Shown: one piece after another, positions 15,814 to 23,149 of the stretch
Layout: each line of letters starts with the position of its first letter
How positions within the stretch are numbered: position 1 is the stretch's first letter
Assembly: GCF_009602705.1 (NCBI RefSeq)
Contig: NZ_VSWH01000001.1
Location: 930,001 to 994,000, forward strand
Reading direction: 5' to 3'
DNA from: Chryseobacterium vaccae
Lineage (GTDB): Bacteria; Bacteroidota; Bacteroidia; Flavobacteriales; Weeksellaceae
Length of the DNA stretch: 64,000 nt
Program-made: the position numbers and the translations under genes
The notes under the pieces: generated by a model
The model's database searches: none
Told to the model about the DNA's origin: nothing
The model's input: only the letters and a program-made list of their open reading frames with translations

Positions 15814-16503
15814 ATGGCAAAGTCTATTGGAATAAAGATCGTTAATGCACTGGCTGTACTTTCTGTGATGATATTCAGTATCGTCATGCTGCAGACTATC
15901 TTCCAATATACCGGCCTGGAAAAGAATGTGGGCTTTCTTCAGTTTAAGCAGCAGGTGGTTAACAATCCGTATTGGATGGCTTTTTTCTATATTCATATTT
16001 TTTCGATAACCTTGTGTCTGTTGGCTGGTTTAACGCAGTTTTCGAGCCTGTTTTTACAGGAAAATAAAAAGCTGCACAGGATTATTGGCAAGATTTACAT
16101 TTATAATATCCTGCTCATTAATGTACCAGCCTGTTTCGTATTGGGGCTTTTTTCGAATGGAGGATTAACAGGAATTACCGGATTTTTGCTTCAGGATATA
16201 CTTTGGGCTTATTTTACCACGACTGCTGTTCTTTCCATTAAAAAAGGAAACATTACAGGACATAGAAATGCTATGATCCTGAGCTATGCCGTGACCGTTA
16301 CTGCCATTACCTTCAGAATTATTAAAAATCTCTTCTACCATGAAGAGCTTCATGACTATGAATTGTTTTATGGAATGAATGTGTGGCTGTCACTCATCAT
16401 TAATCTTTCAATTGCCTTTTTCATCATTAAAAGAAACCGGCGGATATCAGCGTCCGAGATTCAGATTGTAGAAAAAAATAAATCCGGCCACAAGCAGCAC
16501 TAA
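15814..16503 (+). CDS. DUF2306-family membrane protein
   Basis: This 229-residue protein has six predicted membrane segments (about residues 10-28, 52-74, 90-112, 118-138, 150-172 and 185-207). The DUF2306 signature is visible as LHRIIGKIYIYNIL after the second segment and GHRNAMILSYAVTVTAITFR later. Histidines in the HR motifs (LHR, GHR) may bind metal or heme, as in related cytochrome-like membrane families, but this is inference. The last 57 bp overlap the end of a convergent 66-residue membrane gene. Confidence 0.87.
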   Translation: MAKSIGIKIVNALAVLSVMIFSIVMLQTIFQYTGLEKNVGFLQFKQQVVNNPYWMAFFYIHIFSITLCLLAGLTQFSSLFLQENKKLHRIIGKIYIYNILLINVPACFVLGLFSNGGLTGITGFLLQDILWAYFTTTAVLSIKKGNITGHRNAMILSYAVTVTAITFRIIKNLFYHEELHDYELFYGMNVWLSLIINLSIAFFIIKRNRRISASEIQIVEKNKSGHKQH

Positions 16504-16647
16504 AGCGAATGAACCGATAAAGATCAATGTATCCCAAATCGTTTCATATCTGCTGTTCCTTGTCCAGCGATTGAAAAAACGCATCATCAGATAAGCAATT
16601 CCGCCAAATATCAGGACAATAAAGATTAGAAATAAATATAGTGTCAC
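16447..16647 (-). CDS. small two-TM membrane protein, GTG start
   Basis: This 66-residue protein starts with GTG at 16647. It has two hydrophobic segments (about 2-21 and 41-60) joined by a basic loop (RFFNRWTRNSRYETIWD), a normal small inner-membrane layout. It overlaps the 3' end of the DUF2306 gene tail to tail by 57 bp. The residue pattern (positive loop between two hydrophobic stretches) is unlike a random shadow, so I accept it, with caution because of the overlap and non-ATG start. Function unknown. Confidence 0.6.
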   Translation of the reverse strand: MTLYLFLIFIVLIFGGIAYLMMRFFNRWTRNSRYETIWDTLIFIGSFALVLLVAGFIFFYNLNLGR

Positions 16648-16726
16648 GTTTAAATGAATTTATATCAAAACTATTATTTTAAAATTGAAAAGCCAATACC
16701 TGAACAATAAATAATTTTTTCAGGCT

Positions 16727-19210
16727 CTATATGTCCATATCATTTTCTTCCCCATACTTTTTCCACTGCTTATATTTTTCAGGGTCTGCAAAATTTGGAT
16801 CTTCTTTGTAATAATAAAGCAATCTTTCCAGGGCATAGAAATAACTCATGTATTCCAGGGCGTCTTCATAATATCTGAGGGCTTTTTTAACATTCTGTTT
16901 TACTCCAAATCCATGATCATAGAGGATTCCGTAATAAATATGGGAGTAAGTACCGTCGTAATCCTGCCTCAGATAGCGCTGTAAATTTGCATAATCCCTT
17001 TTCTGATAATAAATCTCGGAAATATTTTCTCTGTTGAAACAGTATTTCTTTTCTGCTTTTTTATAATAATCAAGAGCCAGATCATAGTTCTGATCCACTT
17101 GTTTTCCATAGAAATAAAGGTCTCCCAGATTGCCGAGTGCCGTACCGTTACCCAAATCTGCTGCTTTTCCGTAACATTCCAGTGCTTTCCGAATATCCTG
17201 GGGGTATCCGATTCCGTTCTGATAATGATATCCCAGGTTATTCCAGGCGTAAGATTGATTCTGTTTTGCTGCTTTTTCGTATAAAGAAAGTCCTTTCTGA
17301 AGATCGTAAAACTCGGGATAGTCTCCGTTGGTCAGGATAAATGCAAGGTCTGTCTGCATAGAGGCATCTCCACGCTCTGCTCCCATCGTGTAAAGCCGAA
17401 CAGCTTCTCTGATATTGCCTTCTTTTTCCATTTCAGCAGCTTTAGATTTCAGGGTTTCATTATTAAAATGGTTTTCATATCCCGGGCCGGTTTTTTCGGT
17501 CCATTTTTTATAAAAGTCAAGGAAATACTTCTGGTCTTTTCCGCGAAGGTTATATCTTTTTTCATACAAAGACCCCATTTCAGAATCTGATACCTTTTGA
17601 AGTTTTCTGTCTGTATTCAATATCAACATTTCAGATCCCCTGAAAAGACATAAAAGCTGCGTATCATAGTTTATCCCTTCACAGATATAATCATAGGTCG
17701 GACTTAAAATTTCTGTCTTCCGGTCATAATAAAACATTCCATTCTGAAGGATAATCCTGCATATTTCCGGTCTGCAAGAATCTATCTTTTGATGTTCTTT
17801 AGAAAACGGAACAAGCCAGCGGTCTTTCGAAGCTTCGTAAAGTCCGGTTCCTTCTGAAGTTGAAACAATAAACACATTCTTCATCTCCTGAATATGTGAA
17901 TCGATCTGGATATTTTCAATTTCGAATCCATTTAGTCTGAACAGCGAACTAATATGATCATAAATCTGCCATTTTTTATCTTTCCTATAGGCAGATACTG
18001 TATAGCCATCCAGGGTAATCAGCTTATCAATTCCTTCATCCAGAAGGCTTCCGTCTGGTTGGATAATGCTGATCTTATGTTGAAATTTATTAGGATTTAC
18101 CCAGTAATATCCGTTAGCCATCTGAGAAAGAGTATCTTCAGGATATTCTCCCATATAAGTTCCTTCCAGATTATAATAAGCCCTCTTTGAAGTTCCAGGA
18201 AGTTTTCTGAAAACAAGGCCCTGGTAATCAAAATCAAACGGGGTTTCGAAATCTCCAGCAACAATTTCTTTATTCAGGTGATTAATCAATCTGAAATATT
18301 CTCCCTTTTTAGCAATGAACAAACCTCTTCGGTTCAGCAGTTCCAGATCATCAAATATATTCGGAACAGACCATTCTCCCGCGTCTATATCCATAACGCC
18401 CCACAGGTCATTATCCTGAAACAATCCATAATTTTTCCCATCTGTAGAAAATGCTTCCAAAACATCCTGATAAAGACATCTTACAAGCAAAGTACCATCA
18501 TCTTTAAGATAGCCGAACTTACCATCTTTCTGAACAACAGCAATTCCTTCATCATTAAAAGCATAAACTTCGTCATACACTGCAGGAATACGTACATTAC
18601 CTTTCCGGTCTTTAAATCCCCACAAGCCGTTTTCTTCAAAAGTTTCGTAGGTATCTTTGTAAGCCTCATCATTCCAGTACCCAAGTCCGTAGTTAATCCA
18701 GTCTGTCTCCAGAATTTCCAGAAATGAATTGTATCCGGATCTTTTCAGTAACTCTTTTTCCAAAACCCGAAGATCCATTTTCTGTACTGCTTTATTATAG
18801 ATGATATACTTATCTTTTATTTCTTCAACCCAGTCTTTGGCCTGATCAGAATGCCTGTCTTCACTCATATTGAAAACGTCCCAGGCGTCCATTTTAAAAG
18901 TATCATAAGGAAGCGCCTCCAGGAATTCAAACATTTTATTTACTGGTTCATAATACACCTTTTTATAATTCAGCTGATAATGGTCCGCCAGCAGCTGATA
19001 AAAGGTCCGCAGTTTTGAAATACCTTCCTGTCTGTCAAAATATAGCAGTTTTCCTTTTGATCTGGGATTTCCAAAAAACAGGGGGAGCAGCAGTACCGGA
19101 ATCTCGTAGTTCCATTCTCCTAAATAATAAGGATACTGCTCATTATTCTTTGCTTCAACATTATATACGTAAATACGGTGCGCCATAATAAATTGTGTGT
19201 ATGTTTCCAT
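16727..19210 (-). CDS. WG-repeat and Sel1-repeat protein
   Basis: This 827-residue cytoplasmic-looking protein has no signal peptide. An N-terminal domain (about 9-150), beginning MAHRIYVYN, resembles the DUF7822-type start found in Bacteroidota WG proteins. WG repeats follow at about 185-400 (GLWGFKDRKGNVRIPAVYDEV and similar 35-residue units), then a degenerate WG-like region to about 560. Sel1/TPR-like repeats occupy about 585-800 (AWNNLGYHYQNGIGYPQDI). Both repeat types are protein-binding scaffolds. The true start may be the ATG at 19186, which matches related N-termini better than the ATG at 19210. The role is unknown; partner binding is inferred. Confidence 0.85.
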   Translation of the reverse strand: METYTQFIMAHRIYVYNVEAKNNEQYPYYLGEWNYEIPVLLLPLFFGNPRSKGKLLYFDRQEGISKLRTFYQLLADHYQLNYKKVYYEPVNKMFEFLEALPYDTFKMDAWDVFNMSEDRHSDQAKDWVEEIKDKYIIYNKAVQKMDLRVLEKELLKRSGYNSFLEILETDWINYGLGYWNDEAYKDTYETFEENGLWGFKDRKGNVRIPAVYDEVYAFNDEGIAVVQKDGKFGYLKDDGTLLVRCLYQDVLEAFSTDGKNYGLFQDNDLWGVMDIDAGEWSVPNIFDDLELLNRRGLFIAKKGEYFRLINHLNKEIVAGDFETPFDFDYQGLVFRKLPGTSKRAYYNLEGTYMGEYPEDTLSQMANGYYWVNPNKFQHKISIIQPDGSLLDEGIDKLITLDGYTVSAYRKDKKWQIYDHISSLFRLNGFEIENIQIDSHIQEMKNVFIVSTSEGTGLYEASKDRWLVPFSKEHQKIDSCRPEICRIILQNGMFYYDRKTEILSPTYDYICEGINYDTQLLCLFRGSEMLILNTDRKLQKVSDSEMGSLYEKRYNLRGKDQKYFLDFYKKWTEKTGPGYENHFNNETLKSKAAEMEKEGNIREAVRLYTMGAERGDASMQTDLAFILTNGDYPEFYDLQKGLSLYEKAAKQNQSYAWNNLGYHYQNGIGYPQDIRKALECYGKAADLGNGTALGNLGDLYFYGKQVDQNYDLALDYYKKAEKKYCFNRENISEIYYQKRDYANLQRYLRQDYDGTYSHIYYGILYDHGFGVKQNVKKALRYYEDALEYMSYFYALERLLYYYKEDPNFADPEKYKQWKKYGEENDMDI

Positions 19211-19426
19211 TAAAAACCAGGTCCTGAGAACAGCTTAATTCCTGATTCATTAATATTTTGCTTTCTGATTATATTCTTAATTTTGTTCTTTCTGAAAACA
19301 GAACTTTCATCAAGTTTCATGCAAAATAATAAAAGGAAATGAAAAACAGGCTGCGACCTGCATTAAATCACAAGAATTTAATCGTTAAAAAGAGCATTAC
19401 ATTTTTCTTTTTTGAATTTAAAACCT

Positions 19427-19434
19427 TAATTTTG
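19427..19434 (+). promoter_or_regulatory. -7 promoter box of the 254-residue secreted protein gene
   Basis: TAATTTTG matches TAnnTTTG and lies 22 bp before the ATG at 19457. No well-spaced -33 TTG is evident. Confidence 0.45.
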
Positions 19435-19456
19435 AGGGCGTAATTTCTCTATCTGT

Positions 19457-20221
19457 ATGAAAAAAATAGTAACCGGGCTTTCGCTGATGATGTCTTTTGC
19501 AATTTGGGGACAGAAAGCTTCCGGTAAAACTCAAAATCTGGTACAGTATGTTTACCAGACTTTCGGCTGTGACAATAAAGGATATTTTAATCCGGCAAAA
19601 TATAAAAAGAGTGAGATCGACGATACGTATAAGCTTTTGTACAAGTTCAGCGGTCTTTATTTTGACAGTCCTATGGTATTCAAACTTTCCGGTCTTGAAG
19701 ACATCCGGAAAAATAAAAACACTTATCTTCAAAAACTGGAACAGCAGTACCAGGAAAAGAAAAAAGAACTGTACACTCTTAAAGTGATTAATCTTCCGGT
19801 ATGGAAAAATCTTCACCAGCAAGCAATGCAGACTTTTGAAAATGAATACCAGCTTACCAAAGAAGACATTACCGCCTTTTCTGATCCTTCCTCGCTGAAA
19901 AACAGTAAATTTTACAATACCTGCAGAGAACAGATTGATGCAATAGCCGCACCTGACAAGGAAAAGATGTATGCTACATGGAAGAATTATGCAGAAGCAA
20001 GCAGCAAAAGAAATTCCAATCCACAAGCGGTTATGGCAAACTTTAATGCGAAGTTCAATGATCCGCAAAAAGATGATTATGCATTAATTGACCTGATCAG
20101 TATTTCATTTCATAATTGCGCCAATAACAGCTTCAGGCCGGCTGTAGATGAAGAAGGAACCATCTATAAAACTTTTGATAAGATATTTACGAAACTGAAG
20201 ATGGATTGTGAGGAACCATAG
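19457..20221 (+). CDS. secreted protein of unknown function
   Basis: This 254-residue protein has a signal peptide (MKKIVTGLSLMMSFAIWGQ). The mature part is mostly helical and charged, with a long coiled-coil-like stretch (KNTYLQKLEQQYQEKKKEL, about 96-114). Four cysteines (YQTFGCDN, NTCREQ, HNCANN, KMDCEE) could form two disulfides in the periplasm. No family was recognised. It is monocistronic, with its own -7 box upstream and a hairpin terminator at 20253-20280. Confidence 0.8.
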   Translation: MKKIVTGLSLMMSFAIWGQKASGKTQNLVQYVYQTFGCDNKGYFNPAKYKKSEIDDTYKLLYKFSGLYFDSPMVFKLSGLEDIRKNKNTYLQKLEQQYQEKKKELYTLKVINLPVWKNLHQQAMQTFENEYQLTKEDITAFSDPSSLKNSKFYNTCREQIDAIAAPDKEKMYATWKNYAEASSKRNSNPQAVMANFNAKFNDPQKDDYALIDLISISFHNCANNSFRPAVDEEGTIYKTFDKIFTKLKMDCEEP

Positions 20222-20252
20222 CCTTTGGTTTAGAAAATTTTAAATAACAGAG

Positions 20253-20280
20253 ACAGTACCTGATCGGGTGCTGTTTTTTT
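20253..20280 (+). terminator. rho-independent terminator
   Basis: ACAGTACC pairs with GGGTGCTGT (one wobble) around a short loop, followed by eight T residues. Confidence 0.85.
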
Positions 20281-20397
20281 ATTAACATCCGAAAAATAAC
20301 AATGAATGTTAATAACACGGTTAAGGAAAGGTTAATGGTAAGTTCTTCTTTTGCAAAGGTGATAATTACCTCTATTTTCGCCGGTAAACAGAACGTT

Positions 20398-21291
20398 ATG
20401 AAATTCTTTTATCTTTTTTTAGCAGCATTGATCAGTATTGGAATAACAGCACAAAATAGCCCGGTTATTATCCCGTTTTCATTGGAAGATCATTCAATCT
20501 ATATCTATTGTAAAGTCAACAAAACCGACAATATAAAGTTTTTATTGGATACCGGTGCCAACGGTTCTGTTATCAATATGCAAGCAAAGAAAAAACCAGA
20601 TCTTATCATTGATGGTAAATCTGTCAATCAGGGTTCTAATGGAACAAACTCTGTTGAACACAGCAGTCATAACACTGTACAATTGGGAGATATGGAAAAA
20701 AAGGATGTTCTGTTCACTCTGATCCCTTATGAAACTGATCATTTTGATGGCGTTTTCGGCACAGACCTGATGAAAGGAAAGATTATTGAAATCGATTACC
20801 ATAAAAAGGAGATCCAGTTTCACGACGAAAACAGCACAACCATTGATTTTACGGGATATGAAAAAATGAAACTTCACATGGTGAATGATTATCCGGCTGT
20901 AGAAAGCAGTTTCACAGTCAACGGCAAAGAATATTCTGGATTATTTGGTCTTGACAGCGGTGCAGATGATGCGCTGACCATTGCTTCCCCTTTTGCCAGG
21001 AAAAATGCTTTGGCAAACATCATGAAAACAATAGGAAAAGCAACCGCTCAAGGCTCGGACGGTTCCGTATATGAAATGCCCGTTGTACTCTGCCCTTCCC
21101 TGAAATTTGCCCAAAAGTTTCTTTATAATATTCCGGTTACTCTTTCAAGCTCTAAAGAAGGTATTGATGCCACAGAGAAAATGGCCGGCTTTTTCGGAAA
21201 TAAATTCCTGAAGAAATTCAATACGATTATTGACTTTAAAAGACAGCTCATTTATTTTAAGATTAATAAACATCTGTATGAGTCTTTTTAA
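20398..21291 (+). CDS. retropepsin-like aspartic protease, secreted
   Basis: I choose the ATG at 20398 because the protein then begins with a clear signal peptide (MKFFYLFLAALISIGITAQ) and has 297 residues; the longer frame adds 32 residues that break that signal. Two aspartic protease-like half sites are visible: FLLDTGANGSVIN (about residues 45-57), the DTG catalytic motif, and LFGLDSGADDALTI (about 181-194), DSG. Single-chain bacterial proteins with two such lobes resemble the gag-type/PerP-related clan AA proteases. It should act in the periplasm. The substrate is unknown. Confidence 0.85.
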   Translation: MKFFYLFLAALISIGITAQNSPVIIPFSLEDHSIYIYCKVNKTDNIKFLLDTGANGSVINMQAKKKPDLIIDGKSVNQGSNGTNSVEHSSHNTVQLGDMEKKDVLFTLIPYETDHFDGVFGTDLMKGKIIEIDYHKKEIQFHDENSTTIDFTGYEKMKLHMVNDYPAVESSFTVNGKEYSGLFGLDSGADDALTIASPFARKNALANIMKTIGKATAQGSDGSVYEMPVVLCPSLKFAQKFLYNIPVTLSSSKEGIDATEKMAGFFGNKFLKKFNTIIDFKRQLIYFKINKHLYESF

Positions 21292-21441
21292 ATCATAAAA
21301 AACGACTTAAATTTTCTTTGAAACATTAAGAGCCTTTAAGTGTTAAGATTCATTAAGGAAAAAATTAAAGATTTTTAATAAGCAGATCTTAATTCGAAAA
21401 TCCATCCTAATTATACTGAAGATTTTAAGTACCCTTAACGA

Positions 21442-21472
21442 TTGTTCTTTCTGAACATTTGGCTTAAATTTG
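21442..21472 (+). promoter_or_regulatory. promoter of the membrane-protein gene at 21490
   Basis: TTG (21442-21444) and TAAATTTG (21465-21472) are 20 bp apart, matching the phylum consensus. The -7 box ends 17 bp before the ATG at 21490, which also rules out the longer frame that begins inside the promoter. Confidence 0.6.
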
Positions 21473-21489
21473 TTAAAAACGAAACCTGT

Positions 21490-22149
21490 ATGAACACTGT
21501 AAAGAGAATTTCTCCTGTTTTATCAGCCTTCTTACTGCTCTATTTTTTATACCAGCTGAAAGATATGCCGGGAGGGGGTTTGTTTTCGGGAATATTTGTT
21601 TCTGTCGTTATACTGGTTATGGTTATAGGGCTGATTTTGTTTCTGTCCTTTATATTGAGCCTTATATTCCGCAAAACTAAATTTATATCAATTGTTTTTT
21701 TAACATCAATTCCTGTTTTAATAGTTTCATGTTATAAACTATATTCCCCAACCTTAAAAATTATTGTTCCCAAAGGATATTCCGGAGAAATCAATCTTGT
21801 GCTTTCAAAACTCAGTAAAAATGAATTAACAGTTGACTCTAACGGAATCGGGTATATTACCCAATGGACTTTTGATAAAACCTATACCCGTCCGGAAGTT
21901 TATGATACAGAAGGTAAAAATCTGGACAACCGTCTTATCAGCTATGATAAAAACAAGTTCTGGGGACAATCCTTCGGTGGAGGAAATACCATTAAAAGCC
22001 TGAGCTTTGAGATCAATAAAGATTCAACAGAATTGCCGCTACGGAGTTTTAAAGTTTCTGATTGGCTGCGAAAAGTCGATATGAATAAAGTTTATCTTGA
22101 ACATCCGGAGCAACCTGTAGAAAATATTCTGGAAGTCAGGAGCAAATAA
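21490..22149 (+). CDS. membrane protein with an extracytoplasmic domain, unknown function
   Basis: With the ATG at 21490 the protein has 219 residues. Three hydrophobic segments lie at about residues 10-25, 32-60 and 68-85. A soluble region of about 130 residues follows (KIIVPKGYSGEINLVLSKL onward), probably beta-rich. I do not recognise a family. The promoter at 21442-21472 fixes the start. It is convergent with the Lrp-type gene 18 bp away. Confidence 0.75.
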   Translation: MNTVKRISPVLSAFLLLYFLYQLKDMPGGGLFSGIFVSVVILVMVIGLILFLSFILSLIFRKTKFISIVFLTSIPVLIVSCYKLYSPTLKIIVPKGYSGEINLVLSKLSKNELTVDSNGIGYITQWTFDKTYTRPEVYDTEGKNLDNRLISYDKNKFWGQSFGGGNTIKSLSFEINKDSTELPLRSFKVSDWLRKVDMNKVYLEHPEQPVENILEVRSK

Positions 22150-22167
22150 TATTGTCCTTTATAATAT

Positions 22168-22629
22168 TTATATGGAAACCCCATGGGTATTTTTTACCTC
22201 CGCCATTACAAAAGTACTGTGTGTGCTTCCGATAGAATCTACCGATCCCAATGTATTGAAGACAAAATCCTGATAATGTTTCATATCCCTTACCTGAACT
22301 TTCAGCAGGAAATCGAAATCGCCGGAGATATTGTAACATTCCGCTACTTCTTCAATATTAAGGATGTCTTTTACAAACTTATTTCCGACAGCTCTGTCAT
22401 GAATTTTCAGCTTAATCTGGCAGAAAACCGTAAAACCCCTGTTCAGCTTTTCAGCTTCCAGAACAGCTGCATAATGCTTGATATAACCTTCCTGTTCTAA
22501 TCTTTTGACCCGTTCAAAAACAGGTGACGGAGACAGGTTAATTTCTTTTGCCAGCTCTTTAACGGTCAGTTTTGCATTCTTTTGCAGGATTCTCAGCAAC
22601 TGAAGATCCTTTTCATCAAGTCTTTCCAC
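22168..22629 (-). CDS. Lrp/AsnC-family transcriptional regulator
   Basis: This 153-residue protein has the standard two-domain layout. An N-terminal helix-turn-helix occupies about 4-50 (LDEKDLQLLRILQKNAKLTV, then INLSPSPVFERVKRLEQEGYI). The C-terminal RAM ligand-binding domain occupies about 65-145 (VAECYNISGDFDFLLKV carries the effector-binding turn). Such proteins bind an amino acid and control its metabolism or transport. It lies divergently upstream of the riboswitch-metE unit, so methionine or another sulfur amino acid is a reasonable guess for the effector, but this is inferred from position only. Confidence 0.93.
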   Translation of the reverse strand: MERLDEKDLQLLRILQKNAKLTVKELAKEINLSPSPVFERVKRLEQEGYIKHYAAVLEAEKLNRGFTVFCQIKLKIHDRAVGNKFVKDILNIEEVAECYNISGDFDFLLKVQVRDMKHYQDFVFNTLGSVDSIGSTHSTFVMAEVKNTHGVSI

Positions 22630-22795
22630 AGGATAATATTCTTTTTACGGTCATTTTTTTCAAAAATACAGAATATTCAGCTTTATAATAAGATCAATTC
22701 AAAATATTATTCTAAATTTTCAAAATACAGCCAATCAATTATCTTAATTCTATATCTTTATCCCCTATTTTGTTCTTTATAATACTTCATCAAAA

Positions 22796-22960
22796 CGGAA
22801 GAGGTTTTACGTAGCGTAGATTAATAGGGAATCGTGTGAAAATCACGAGCTGTCGCGCAACTGTAAGCAGCATACCAAAGGTTTCTGTCCCAGCATATCC
22901 ACTGCCAAAAGCGGGAAGGATGACAGATGCCGCTGCAAGCCAGGAGACCTGCCTGTTCCG
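22796..22960 (+). ncRNA. cobalamin (AdoCbl) riboswitch upstream of metE
   Basis: The B12 box GCAAGCCAGGAGACCTGCC (22935-22953) is present. So are the conserved upstream core (GGGAATCGTGTGAAAATCACGA, written here only in part, about 22828-22849), CTGTCGCGCAACTGTAAGC and CCACTGCC. Outer helix P1 is visible: CGGAA at 22796-22800 pairs with TTCCG at 22956-22960, extended by AGG with CCT. The RNA binds a B12 coenzyme and should turn off the B12-independent methionine synthase when B12 is available. The leader between the aptamer and metE is about 190 nt. Confidence 0.95.
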
Positions 22961-22967
22961 GATTGAC

Positions 22968-23103
22968 AATGCTTCCGCGGTCTGAAGCTTTGGGTCATAC
23001 AGATGATACTTTGAACGTATTCTACCGTTAACAGGAAAATTACGTCCTTTTTGTATCTCTGCGTTTCCTTTATTTTCTTTCCGCGGCGGCATAGCGAAGC
23101 ATT
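22968..23103 (+). promoter_or_regulatory. candidate expression platform of the metE riboswitch
   Basis: AATGCTTC plus CGCGG (22968-22980) can pair with CCGCGG (23081-23086) and GAAGCATT (23096-23103), with a 9-nt bulge on the distal side. The first strand starts just after aptamer P1, so ligand binding could favour or exclude this pairing. The distal strand is 46 nt before the metE ATG. Confidence 0.4.
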
Positions 23104-23149
23104 CAAAAGAGCTTTTAAACCATTGTTTAATTTAAAAGTTTGAAAGAAA

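Noticed and set aside
20302..20397. N-terminal extension of the retropepsin-like protease
   Set aside because: The signal peptide starts at 20398, and the extra residues have no conserved pattern.
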